Shown here: one piece after another, positions 48,101-59,137 of the stretch
How positions within the stretch are numbered: position 1 is the first letter of the stretch
How the letters are laid out: each line of letters starts with the position of its first letter
Assembly (NCBI GenBank): GCA_032988165.1
Contig: JANTQF010000058.1
Span: 84,753 to 148,752 of the forward strand
Length of the DNA: 64,000 bases
Direction of reading: 5' to 3'
DNA from: Emmonsiellopsis sp. PD_33
Taxonomy: Eukaryota > Ascomycota > Eurotiomycetes > Onygenales > Ajellomycetaceae
The notes under the pieces: generated by a model
The model's database searches: none
What the model saw: the letters and a program-made list of their open reading frames with translations, nothing else
What the model was told of the DNA's origin: nothing
Position numbers and translations under genes: made by a program

Positions 48101-49682
48101 GCTGGACACCACCGCCGAAAAGAACCTGAGCGTACACGCATCTCTCTCTCCGTCTTTCAAATAGATTGTTACACCTTCAAACAGTTCATTGAGGCGCAGG
48201 CCCGTCCTGAGGGTTTGTCCTGCGGGGTAGAATGTACCGGACATACATTCGTCCAAGATCCATACAAACTTCTAGATACATTCGATGCATGTATCAGTCC
48301 GAATTGGCGTTGGCATCCCTTTCATTTTCTCTCTCTCTCACACACGTTCCATTCCTGGATGTGATTCATCGCCAGTAATAATCCAAACAAAAAGGGCGAA
48401 AAATGTAAAAATCAATAACATTGTGATTGTGATTAGGCTGAAACGAAATTGTTGTGCGCATGTAACCCGTTGGGTTGGATAGACCATGGGATGAGTTGCC
48501 GTGCCGTCCCAACATCGTTTGTATGGGATACAGTGCGTTGGCAGCGCGGTACATCCCAAACCTGAATATGCATTGTGCTGCATGTATAATGTACTGTTGG
48601 ACGGCAGGGTCCAACTACACGCCCCTGGTGCGGTCGATCCCAGATACTCGTATCTTCAACTGCAGAACTTGAAGGGTAGAGGTATTTTGCCCGGAAAATG
48701 TCACCGATATTTAAATTTAAATATGCCGTGGATATTCCCCGTCATTAGGCCTCTGTGTAATAATAGGGGTATTATCGGCACGATCGGTGGTATATCAGAT
48801 CGATGCAGTATGATATCATGGCAAGCAGGCGGCAGAATCGACACGGTCTCCTCCGCATCCGCCTGTTTGCTGGTAACGCATTTCCCCGCCAACACCCTCC
48901 GCAGTCTGCAAACGGAGCAGAGCGTATTCGCGACAAAGCATGAAACGGATAGGGAGAGGAGATAGAAATCTGTACAACCTCAGTCTGATTTTTGATAGAG
49001 CCAAGCGAATCGTTGAGTTGGTTACGTCAGAGTCATATGCTCATCACGTGCATGTTGGCCAATAGGAAGCGGGCGTCTGCTGACTCAGCAACCCCAGCCT
49101 CATGCCGGCTTAACTTGCCCAATGCGGCAAGACGGCGACTCCCTCGCTGTAACCCCAAAGAGGCAATCCGGACCTCCATCCATCCATCCACCTCTCCTTA
49201 TCTCCTCGTCGGCTTCAACCTCACCTCGTCGCCATCGCATCCTGTCGTCGACGCCAGTGGCTCTCCTCTGACGACTGCTGTGCTGTACGCGCTGTGTGGG
49301 CACTGGACTGCATGTTTCGGTGTGGACTAAAACGCCAACAGCCCCCAAACTCAGCTTCCCTGCTTCCCTGCTCCGCCTTGCCAATGAGCGACGGCCGATG
49401 CACCAGGAGCTAGCCGCGGGCGCTTTGTTTCTCCTTTGTGCCCGTCGACCACCTCATCCCCTCCCTGCAACCACGCCGCCGCGGGGAACATTCTGCCAAC
49501 CCGCATCATTGTCCGCCCTGCTTGCTCCGTTTGCTGTCTCCAATGTCGCTCCCAGTGGCTGAGCCTGCCCACGGATCTTGAGTCCACTCCCGTTGTTTGC
49601 TTTGTTCTGCGACGATCCCTCGATCCAGACTTGGCTGTCCTGCGCTGCTGACGGCTGACGCCTTCATCGATTCCGTGCCAAT

Positions 49683-51940
49683 ATGGCCGAGTAAGTTTCC
49701 CTCACCTTGTGCTTCTTTTATACAGAGGCCTGCCAGCCGCAAGCCTCTGGAGTTTCGCTTGGTGCTCTTTCGCCAGAGTCCCCGTCTGTTTCACCACTAA
49801 CAAATGGGGATCAGATTAATCTCCATCCATGGATGGGGCTACCCAACCCTCCGTGCGGTCTCCGCGTCATCCGATCCTGTCCAAAAACTACGCCCGAATT
49901 CGTCTGATTCTCGATCTGTCTCGCCAAATAAACGCATCCTCAAGGCCAAGTCAACCAATGCCCTCTCCGATATGGCGGCCGGTTCGGGCCGCGTCAATGT
50001 CCCTCCCTCTGTCCTCGAAGGCCCCTCGGAGAACTCTCTCTCCACGCTGCGGGATCCCCGCGTCGCCAGTACCTCAGACCTATCCAGTACTGCCTCATCC
50101 CCTCACCACCCCGACCTGAGTAATGAAATTGCCACCCTCAGCGACAAACTCATACAAGCGATAAATAACCAGACGATATTGGACGACACCTTAGCTGCCA
50201 CACGTCAGGAGCTGGAAGCATCGCGGAATCGTGTGCAGCAACTTGAAAAAGCAAACACTCGACATGAGGCTGATGTCGCCAATGGTGTCTTGGTTAGAAA
50301 GGCGGATGTGGACGGGGAGATTTCAAAGCTGAAAGACGAGGCAGCAGAACAGCGAGCCCAACGTGCAGCTATAGAAAAGCAGAAAAAGACCATCGAACTA
50401 GAACTCGAGAACCTAACGGCGGCATTATTCGAGGAAGCTAATAAGGTAATTCCAATGCCCACTGTGTATGCTACTTATTGGTCGACTTTCTCTAACGTTG
50501 GTCTTGTAGATGGTGGCCGCAGCGCAGAAGCAACGAGATTCCGTCGAAAAACGAAATGAACAGCTTCGCGCCCAACTCAAAGACACAGAAATGCTCCTTG
50601 CCTCCCAGCAGGAACAGCTGACTGAGTTGAAGTCTGTCATGCAACAAATGAACAGCGATCACGAAGAGCTTCTAAGCCGCACCGATGCTTCTACTGCGCC
50701 TCCATCGCCAGCCGCAGTAAATCAGTCTGCTAATAATATTAATCGGCTTTTGGAGGCAATGAATCTATCCCCTGTCAGCCCCGGGTCCGGCGACATCTCC
50801 CCGGCTCCCTCCACGAGCTTTTCGCATCTGATAAAGTCGGTCTCTCGAACCGACATTCAAGCCTATGAGGATTTTCATTCGATGCTGCAACAATCCAAGA
50901 CATCTAAGCCTTCGAGTAGAGTTCCTAGTGGATCTTACGGCGGCCTGAATGTGATGAGTCTCGGCGGTATAACAGGTAACAGAGAATCGCAACACAACCA
51001 TTCCCATTCTAATGGATCTGGATGGTCGATAACGGGACTTCCCGGGTCGCCTGGCAGCAATGCATCACCTCGCGAACCTCATGTTGTGTTGAAAGAAACT
51101 CGATTCTATAAACGAGCCCTGACGGAGGATATTGAACCAACTCTCAGACTTGACGCTGCTCCTGGAATCTCATGGTTAACTCGTCGGACGGTTTTAAGCA
51201 GTATATGTGACGGAAACTTGATCGTGGAGCCTATGTCGGAGATGGTTGTAAAGTTCGCCCCCCCGTGCGCACTTTGCGGAGAAAGCAGAAAGGGCGAGGA
51301 GAATATTCGAACTCATCGTTTTCGGACCTCTGATAATGAGAATGCCCAGCGGTACCCTTTGTGTATGATTTGTCTGGAAAAAGTGAAATCCTGCTGCGAC
51401 TTCGTTGGATATCTAAAACTTATAGTCGATGGCCAAATTCAAATTTCAGACGAGGAGGATGAGAAGGAATCATGGCAGGAAACGATCCGCTTACGTGAAC
51501 GGATGTTTTGGTCTCGAATCGGCGGAGGAGTTGTACCAACATTCATCCAAAAAGAGCAATCGATCCGAAGCCCTGATTCACCATGTCGGAAATGCGAGGA
51601 GGATCCTAAAGCCGCCGATGATCCCTTTGTGACTGACCTGAAAGAAGTTCCAAATGGTATATCTGTGACAGAGCCTAGCGATGAGCCACAAACTCAGGGA
51701 CCGGAGGGCAAGACAAGGAAGGAATCTGAGGCGGTGGTTGAAGTGAACCCGACGACAGACTTGCCTGGTGGCGCCGAGAACCAACCCCCCAGCACTACAA
51801 CGGAGCCGCTAGATGGATCTGCGGATACGAAAACCCTCGCACCGAACGAATCGGACGCAGTACGACCGGTAACACCAGGAAGTGGCGTTGGTTCGGACTC
51901 GAAACTAAAAGTTACCATCCCCCAAACACCGGAACTATGA
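49683..51940 (+). CDS. SEC2: Rab guanine nucleotide exchange factor SEC2
   Basis: Three exons, 49683-49690 (ATGGCCGA only), 49815-50445 and 50510-51940, give 689 residues. The start exon is 8 nt, ending at a GTAAGT donor; the CTAAC branch and CAG acceptor at 49812-49814 keep the frame. Residues about 110-265 form a long coiled coil with the Sec2 signature LENLTAALFEEANKMV across the exon 2/3 join, the surface that activates the Rab Sec4/SRGA on secretory vesicles. The C-terminal half keeps ETRFYKRALTEDIEPTLRLD and two Cys pairs (CALC at 466-469, CMIC at 498-501), as in fungal Sec2/Rabin8-like proteins. The tail is acidic and Pro-rich. Sec2 drives vesicle delivery to the hyphal tip through Sec4 and the exocyst. 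Confidence 0.93.
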
Positions 51941-53517
51941 TAATACAGACGTTTTCTCTGTCAGGAAAACATTTATCGACGGGCCCGCTGGATCGTGACC
52001 TCGGATTATATTCATCGCCTATACCCATTTTATTCTGGCCATTATATCGGATTCCGTCTGGATATCACGAAACGATTTACTGGCCCTTGTTCCATTCTTC
52101 CCGCGCAGTGCGTTTGTAATATTATTTGCACATTAAACGATAGATCCTGCTACGTTCTTCATTTTTCTTGTCCTTTCCTAGTGCATAGGGAGGTCAACTT
52201 CAAAACCAAATCGCATCAAGCCGACCCTAAGGGGGAGCTTTTGGCAAACCCCGATGCCTTTCACGTCCTGGAATGCTTTGGGCATCTTATGAGATCTTAT
52301 TGATCGGCCGTCGCCCTCCTATCGAATTCATCGACATCATTTATCCGACGGATTCTCCACCATCCCCTTTTTTTCCTTTTCGAAGGCGCGGTCCCAACAT
52401 TATATTTGTTTCATTCTATCAAAAAAGCAGATGCCGAGTTTTTATACACCATTTCCACAAAATTACGGACCACTTATGCTCAGACGCCATCATTTCCTTG
52501 ATATTCTACGTCCAACATAATATCGCTCACTAACTGCCAACGCCTATTTCCTTGCGTTTTATTTCCTTGGCCCCCGAATAACTCGACACGATTATCACGC
52601 TTTCTCCCCTGCTTACACTGTTCCAATGTCAAACGCCTCGGTATTTCGCCATCCAACCCATCTCCCAGTCTCCATTTACACCGCCCGACTCCTCTGTTCC
52701 CATCTCCTTACGTCCACGGCAAAAATATACGGCGGAACACTGTGTGGCTGTGGCCGCTTCCTATCTCCTTGATTCTCACATGATAGCGTATCCTTGTCGC
52801 GCCCTCTTCTACTCCTTTTTTTAATTCTATAATATCTAACTTTATATACGTATTGCTAATTATCCTCTTTTGCGTTTCTTTGCCAAGGCGTTATTACATG
52901 CTTCCCATTGGGCTTTTCCTCCTGCTTATGTTGATTCAGCTGTTCTTGCACCCTCGGAAGTTTTCATTTGCTTGTCCTTTTTTCGTCTTATTTCGTTTAT
53001 TCGGTTGGTGGGTTTATCGGCCGCCGGCCTTTATAGAGGGATGGATAGAAGGTCGAGAGCATGGTTCTCCGCACGGGTAGGGAGGGGAGGAGAGAAAATT
53101 GGCTGGGATTAAGATCACTTATGAAATATATAACAAATTTCTTCCGGTATAAGTTTGTGCTTTGTAGATTGTATGATTCATGCGGATCCAATAGGTTTTT
53201 GGAGCGGCAAGCCTCCTGAATCGTATCCCATTGCATAAGCGAGGCATAATAGCTAGATCGAAATAGGAAAGCCATCATGGGAAATGAATGAATCCATCTA
53301 TCTGAGTGACGAATAGCATACGAATGGACAACCAGCCAGCCGACCAGCCCGTAAAAAGGGAACAAATATCCCTTCCTCCCTTCTCCGTTCTTCCCGGAGA
53401 AAAAATATAGGTAGATAGATATCCATGACCCCTCACTGTCCCCTCCCCCCTTCCCCCTGCTTATCCAAAAATTGCCCAACCCCCAACCCAACAACACAAC
53501 ATAACATAACACGCTAC
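51941..53517. other. Convergent intergenic region SEC2 / VMA22
   Basis: These 1.6 kb are T/C-rich on the plus strand with only short frames. They probably carry the SEC2 3' UTR and the VMA22 3' UTR. No RNA gene or repeat was recognised. Confidence 0.5.
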
Positions 53518-54444
53518 TCACTCCCCCTCCCCCTTCTCCTCTGCAATCCCCAACAACCCCCTCACCCTCCCAACCTCCCTCTCCACCGCGCGCATTTCAC
53601 TAACCACGCCCGCTAGCGCGGGGATGGGCCCGTCCACTGCTCTGGTGAATGATTGCTGGGCGCTGCGGAGGGGTGCGGGGGTTAGGATTCCGAACCAGGT
53701 TAAGGGGTTGCGGGGTTTGGGTGGGGTGGTGGAGGTGGAGGTGGAGGTGTCTGGGGGGGAGGGGGAGGGTGATGGGGATGATGAGGAGGGGGATGCAGAG
53801 GGGGAGGGGGAGGGGGAGGGGGAGGGGGGTGGTGTAGTGTCTTCTATTTCTTCTTCGGTGGGTGTGGGTTTTGGGGTAGCGGGTGCGAGTGCTGGTTCGG
53901 GTGCGGGGGGAGGAATTGTGGTGAACGAGGGAGATGTCGTTGTCGATGGAGGGCTTTGATTAGCGGGTGGCGTGATGGAGCTGTATAAACGGGATAGATT
54001 AGAGATGGTGTATATTTTATATTCTCGTGCTTTGTTTATCCTTTAGGGGCGTTCGAATGTAGGACTCTTGGGGACTAATTGGGAGGGAGAGATTCAACGG
54101 ACATTTTCCTCATAGCTTTCATCCGCTCGTCGTAGTAATCTGCGCCATATCGACGGCCGGGCGGGCATGAGTTGTTTGCGCGGGCTAGTGAGAAGAAACC
54201 CTATATCGAATTCGTTGAGGTATTAGTATATATCAACATCCCATGAGTGCGAGAGGGAGGTATGCCATACGGAGGAAAAGTGCCGCCCAATGTCCTCCTG
54301 TAGCCGCTGCTGCTCATCCAATAGGCTGAGATACCGTTCTAGAAGAGTATCCAGGTCCTGTGAGAGCTCTGTGTACGTCTTTTTGTCTGCGGGAGAAAGC
54401 TCCTTGTGAGGGGTTGCTGGAGCTGGTGTCGGGGACTGCGCCAT
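53518..54444 (-). CDS. VMA22: V-ATPase assembly factor VMA22 (CCDC115-like)
   Basis: Three exons, complement of 54444-54271, 54200-54103 and 53980-53518, give 244 residues. Blocks typical of Vma22 are the coiled coil DLDTLLERYLSLLDEQQRLQ and, over the first splice, SSGFFSLARAN, followed by RRYGADYYDERMKAMRK. The C-terminal domain is PLTWFGILTPAPLRSAQQSF with a helix of paired charges. The first intron has an ideal TACTAATA branch site; the second uses a less common GTCCGT donor, chosen because it restores MRKISITPPAN. Vma22 acts in the ER with Vma12 and Vma21 to assemble the V0 sector. The middle linker is a long Pro/Ser repeat from a (TCCCCC)n run. ISD11 is divergent. Confidence 0.88.
53796..53826 (-). 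repeat. Hexanucleotide (TCCCCC)n run inside VMA22
   Basis: On the plus strand this reads as GGGGGA units. It encodes alternating Ser-Pro in the linker and is likely to vary in length between strains. Confidence 0.75.
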
Positions 54445-55123
54445 GTCTGTTATGGTCTGGGGACAATCGAGGAGCAGACGACGAGTAACGAGAGAATGAA
54501 TGAAAAAGCAAACGCACAGCCGTATACAATTACAGTTGGTGAAGTTGAAGTTGAAGTTGAAGCTGAAGTCGGGGATAAGCAAACAAAGATTCGGGGTTTG
54601 AAATCGGACCGAGCGGGTTAGCGTCATCCGGCAGCTCTTGGGGAATTTCGAGATCGAAACCCGCAATCATATTTCTTGCCACGGAGAACAGACAAACGCC
54701 CTTCAACACCCCTAGCAGCCGGATTCTGTTGCGTATTGCTGGCTTGTTGTCGCCGCATCTACCTATCCCAACCGGACTTCGGTGGTTGATTCTTCGCCGC
54801 ATAGCCCTGAACCTCAGACGCCAGGAAAAACCCATCCCCCCTCCATTCGACGCTGCTCGACGACCAGATATCTATCGGCCTGCCCCATGTTCCATCGTTC
54901 CTATTGCTGCTTCTATCGATACTCTGTGCAATAGCGATCAACGTTGCCGGCCGCTTCTTTATAACCCCAAGACAATCCAAAGCGGAGAGGCTTCTTGACC
55001 TCCCATCGCGCCAGGCGGAACACATATACCACGCCCATACACAGAGATAGGTGGTTTACGGTTCCGTTCTTCTTGATTACGGCAAGGCGACACCCTTTGC
55101 CGTCCATCTTTGAACTCGCAGCC
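54445..55123. promoter_or_regulatory. Divergent upstream region VMA22 / ISD11
   Basis: These 679 bp hold the promoters of both genes. A short (GTTGAA)n run lies at about 54537-54563. No TATA box is clear. Confidence 0.45.
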
Positions 55124-55796
55124 ATGTCGGTTGCCACTCAGGCCAACTCTGCCTTCCAGGCCCGGTCGCTGGTATGGCTCCCAGGGTTTCTACGTCCCTA
55201 TATATATCATCCTCCTTTACCTTGCCTAGCTCTAGCTTTTCACTCGTTTGTATGATAGAGCACATGCTTACCATTTGTCCCCGTATTAGTTCCGGTCCCT
55301 TCTTCGGCAATCCCGGCAATTCGCCGCATACAACTTTCGAGAATATGCACGGAGACGGACGAGAGATGCGTTCCGGGAACACCAGCATGAGACAGAGGAG
55401 CGGAAGATACAAGAGTTGATGCAGAAGGGACTGCAGGATTTGCGCATGATGAAGGTTGGTATCTGCTATACATTCAGGCTACCTGGTCGAATCCTGAACA
55501 GCTGCCTGCACTTCTAGTAGTGGGATGATTGCTAATGTTCTCTTCCCGCCGCAACAGAGACAAACCGTTATAAGCCAATTTTACCAGCTGGACAGATTGG
55601 TTGTGGAAGGCCAGGAGACCGTACGCTCCACCCCTCTCTTCGGGGCCGGCGGAGGCGAAGTGGTGGCTAACCCTGCTATCTAGGGCAAGGAGACCGGAAA
55701 GGAGGGCAGTCTTATGCGCCAGAAGGATACTGGGTAAGTGCATATTCGATCTCTGCTGTCCAGATTCCCCAGACTAACGGCTCCAGTTGGGATTGA
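55124..55796 (+). CDS. ISD11: LYR-motif protein ISD11 (LYRM4), desulfurase partner in Fe-S cluster assembly
   Basis: Five exons, 55124-55171, 55290-55454, 55558-55620, 55684-55733 and 55787-55796, give 111 residues. The LYR-type tripeptide appears as LFR across the first splice (ARSL|FRSLLRQ). Then come the family blocks NFREYARRRTRDAFREH and ISQFYQLDRLVVEGQE, and the end RQKDTGWD. The last exon is only 10 nt (completing G, then W, D, stop), and all joins keep the frame. ISD11 binds and stabilises the cysteine desulfurase Nfs1 in the mitochondrial matrix together with acyl carrier protein, and is essential for Fe-S cluster formation. Length is normal for fungi. Confidence 0.95.
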
Positions 55797-56556
55797 TCGA
55801 TGACCAGTGGCTTCTTTGACGGGAGAGGGGAGGTGCTTTGATTCTGGATGCTCTGGAGTTTGCCCTGGGCGTTCAAAGTTATATGATTTGCGGCCATTGC
55901 TACGGCCATGGCACTCTCTCCGGCTCTGTGTAAACATACTAGAAACTTATCTCGCGTTACTTGCTAATTCGTCTGCGTTCTTATTCTTATACACCAGCCG
56001 CAATCGCAAGTGGAATACCCATTAAATCAACACTTCTCTCTTGATTATCAAGCTACACCCCCTGGGTGAACTAAGACAACTACGCAGAGACAATCAATAT
56101 TCCATCTAGAAATCATAGTTATCAAAATCCCCCCGATATCCCCCCGTGTAATATTTTTAGCCCACAGTCACGTGACCCGAGCTCCATCTCGCGCCGTGAT
56201 TGATCGCAACGACGAACAATTAATTCACCACAACAAGACATGCGCCAACACGTCTCTGGACGGCATTGATCAACTGCGGGCCAGAAGAATAACACGCTCT
56301 CTATCCAATCCCGCCAATCTAGCGATTTATTCCCTCGACGCGGGGTTTGGCTCCAGCCAACCTCCATTGTCGCTGGCCTCGCAATGGCTCCTGTATGTCT
56401 CTCCGCCCTCCCAATAATCAACACCTTGGATCAGGTCTATACTGGCCGCTTTTTGGGTCGTATACCAGATTAACCCTGCGCGTGGACAAAAACTCTGCCA
56501 TCCCGCTTCCTCTTCAGCAATCCACACTGTCCCTCGGCTGCCCCTTGCTAACCAAA
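55797..56556. other. Intergenic region ISD11 3' end / upstream of the acidic protein gene
   Basis: No separate gene is seen in these 760 bp. An in-frame ATG at 56395 would extend the downstream protein by 54 residues, but the sequence between is Cys/Pro-rich and unlike the rest. Confidence 0.45.
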
Positions 56557-58380
56557 ATGACATTCCAGTTCCGCTCCTCTCGCTCATCACGCTCCCAAAC
56601 ACTCGCCGAAAACCCGCCCAGTCGCACGCGCTCAGGACAAGTCGAACACGATGTCTTTGAAGGCTTGCCCGTCCGCCGTTGGGCCCGCCAACCCATCGTC
56701 ATTTCCCAGAACCCCAAGAACGACGAACCAGACGGGAGGCTAGGAGGGCCGAACGCGCTACCGGAATTACCCATGCCCAAGGATAGCCATCTGCTGACGC
56801 CAATGAGCCGGGCTTTACTGCGCGCCGCTAGAGCTGGATGCAAATATATTCGACCGGCGCCAAACGATGTTGACGATGATGATAAAGAGGTTAAGGAGGT
56901 TGATGAGGTTACGACTGCTGCGCCTTCATTTGAGCGTACATTCACTGCGGGGAAGTGGACGGTGATACCGCGACACATGGAACCCCCTGAGGTGGAATTT
57001 CTTGCGGAGAGGAGGCCTGGGTTACCTTCGTTATATGGCTCCGCTGCATTGAATGGGACGGTCGACGGGGGTGCTCAGGTCATTCCCAAGCCTCCGCCAA
57101 TGCGGAAAACTAAATTCAAGAAAGTGGATCCAACGACCGGGAATATCTCGATTTATGCAGCTTTGGTGCCTGAAGGTCATACGGTGGAGGGAGAGATAGC
57201 GGAGGACGTTCCTGTTGTCGCAGAGGCGCCCGATGCAACGGTTGTTGCGGCTTCGCCGGCACCCGGAACGGTCGTTGAAGGTGTGGGGGTTGTGGATAAA
57301 GAAGGCGTTGTTGTTGCAGAGGCTGATCAGAGTATGGTTGCGCCAATAAAGAAGAGATATCCTCCTCCCAAGAGAAAGGCAAAGGGTGTTGGGAAGGGGA
57401 GGCGGAAGAAGGTGATGTTTGCCCCTGGCGAGGGCGAAGTTGCACCCATTACGCCTGGTGCTCCTGGCGCTATGGATGGTGCTGACGATGTGGCTATGTC
57501 TGGTATGGGGCAGAATGGAAACTCCGGCGCTACGACGCCAGGACAAGAGGAAGAGGAAGATGAGGATGAGGAGAATGACGGCGAGGAAAGCGACGAGGGA
57601 GAGGAATCGGCCCCTGAGTCTAAATCTCCCGGTGTGGCTATCAAGAGTGAGCCTGAAAATGGCAGTACTCCGGCGCCTACTGAACCAGTGCAGCCAAAAG
57701 CGGAACCTCAAGAAACTTCGACGCTCCCTCAACCTCAACAACCGGCTGATGCTGAAGTCCCAGCAAGGGACATGTCCAGCTCACCAGATCTACCCCTTGC
57801 AGCGGCTTCGAGTAATAGGAATTCGAAGCCGTCCAGCGAGGAACTGCCTACACAACCACAGTCCCAATCACCTACTGTACCACCACAGAGCGCCTCTCCG
57901 CCTCTTGCTGAAACCACAGCTCCCGAGACGGACAAGGACCCCAGCATCAATAACCAACAACCTCAACCCTCCGAAGCTCCTACTACAGAAGCAAACGCCA
58001 GAGACCCCTCGCCCAAAAATATCCAAGACCAAAACAATTTTACAGAACCGCCAAAGAAATCCGCAAGCCCTACCACCGGTGCTTTTCCTACCCAGCCAAC
58101 CGAACAACCTCAACGGTCCCCGTCTCACGAAAACCCGGACTCAAAACTGACAGACCAACCCGAGACTATAGTTCACTTTGAAGATGGTGAAGTTGACCTA
58201 CTCGGGAGTCTTGAAGCCAGTTTAGATGGGCCTGTCAAGTCTAGAATATCTCCAGATCAAGCCACTTCAGTCGATAAGGATCAAGAGGTTGAGGCACCCA
58301 AGGCAGATGATATCCATGAGGCAAAAGATGAAGGAAACGCCGGTTCCGATGAGAAGAACGATGTCGAGATGGCCGGATAG
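56557..58380 (+). CDS. Acidic Pro/Glu/Ser-rich conserved hypothetical protein (607 aa), probably nuclear
   Basis: A single exon with the ATG at 56557 (ACCAAAATGA context) begins MTFQFRSSRSSRSQ. The first about 290 residues look conserved and folded in part: VFEGLPVRRWARQPIV, LTPMSRALLRAARAG, FTAGKWTVIPRHMEPPEVEF and RKTKFKKVDPTTGNISIY. A basic cluster near residues 340-355 (KKRYPPPKRKAKGVGKGRRK) is a likely nuclear localisation signal. The remainder is low-complexity acidic and Pro/Ser/Thr-rich with a run of Glu/Asp. I recall similar fungal proteins only as unnamed ones and assign no function. A chromatin or transcription role is a guess from the composition. It is convergent with GUT2. Confidence 0.8.
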   Translation: MTFQFRSSRSSRSQTLAENPPSRTRSGQVEHDVFEGLPVRRWARQPIVISQNPKNDEPDGRLGGPNALPELPMPKDSHLLTPMSRALLRAARAGCKYIRPAPNDVDDDDKEVKEVDEVTTAAPSFERTFTAGKWTVIPRHMEPPEVEFLAERRPGLPSLYGSAALNGTVDGGAQVIPKPPPMRKTKFKKVDPTTGNISIYAALVPEGHTVEGEIAEDVPVVAEAPDATVVAASPAPGTVVEGVGVVDKEGVVVAEADQSMVAPIKKRYPPPKRKAKGVGKGRRKKVMFAPGEGEVAPITPGAPGAMDGADDVAMSGMGQNGNSGATTPGQEEEEDEDEENDGEESDEGEESAPESKSPGVAIKSEPENGSTPAPTEPVQPKAEPQETSTLPQPQQPADAEVPARDMSSSPDLPLAAASSNRNSKPSSEELPTQPQSQSPTVPPQSASPPLAETTAPETDKDPSINNQQPQPSEAPTTEANARDPSPKNIQDQNNFTEPPKKSASPTTGAFPTQPTEQPQRSPSHENPDSKLTDQPETIVHFEDGEVDLLGSLEASLDGPVKSRISPDQATSVDKDQEVEAPKADDIHEAKDEGNAGSDEKNDVEMAG

Positions 58381-59137
58381 CCGGTTCCACTTTGTCTACG
58401 CATGTTGAGATTTTGCCAATTCTCTTCGATATTCCTTGATTTTCGCCTCTTGGGTTCAGTGTCTGTCTGTCTGTCTGTATTGTATATATTAGCCCTTCGG
58501 TCAATCTGGTGTATATAACAAATAAATGATCTTGTTTTGGAGTTCTGGGGGGGGAGTGGGGGCGCGAGGACTTTATATATTCTTGTTGGATAGGAAGGGC
58601 AATAAGGGATGGGTTGGTCTTTTTTGTGTGTTTATTTTCTTCCGACTTTTTGATTCCTTTCATGTACTTCAGAGCATCATTTTTTTTTTCGTTTATCATT
58701 GAGACTAGTACCCCAACATCTGCGTCTTTCTTAATAGTTTTTTATGTTGAAATGTTTTACCACAGCTGCCCTCTGCAGCCGTCCGTCACATCCATTTGCA
58801 GTTTGCCATCGTCATGCGACTAAACTCTCAGATGAGTGGATTATCATCTTTTTGATGATTATTGTATTTCATACATGGGCTAATGTGGATTACAGGCTTC
58901 AGAAATGGAAAACGAAATGACAGACAGACAGACAGGCTTGCAATGCGGCAATAAAGGAGGCAGGCATTTCTTGAGAAAAGGAAAACGAAAACGAAAAAAA
59001 AAAATCCAGGATGCGCTTTACCAGGATGCTGCAATTGTATACCGGAACGCCTTGAAAAAAAACCCAACCAAAACGAAACCCCTTTCCTTTCCATTCCGTC
59101 CCGTTCCGTCCCTTGCTCCGGCTGTATTTTACTTGAC
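58381..59137. other. Convergent intergenic region acidic protein / GUT2
   Basis: These 757 bp contain T-rich runs, CTGT repeats (58461-58477) and a purine-rich AAAACGAAAA run (about 58977-59007). They probably hold both 3' UTRs. No gene is seen. Confidence 0.5.

Larger units (their letters stand above)
47522..49682. other. Intergenic region: cutinase 3' end, diverged direct repeat, SEC2 upstream region
   Basis: No gene is supported in these 2.2 kb. It holds two diverged copies of a roughly 50-70 bp segment (47718-47767 and 48048-48100) and an 18-bp AT palindrome at 48707-48724. Pyrimidine-rich sequence from about 49090 onward is probably the SEC2 promoter and leader. Confidence 0.5.

Noticed and set aside
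52997..53521. A 174-codon minus-strand frame in the SEC2-VMA22 gap.
   Set aside because: The composition is Gly/Trp/Tyr-biased from C/T-rich DNA, and it reaches the VMA22 stop region. No family resemblance.
57031..57741. A 236-codon minus-strand frame opposite the acidic protein gene.
   Set aside because: It is a mirror of a GC-rich coding strand, rich in Arg/Leu, with no motif.
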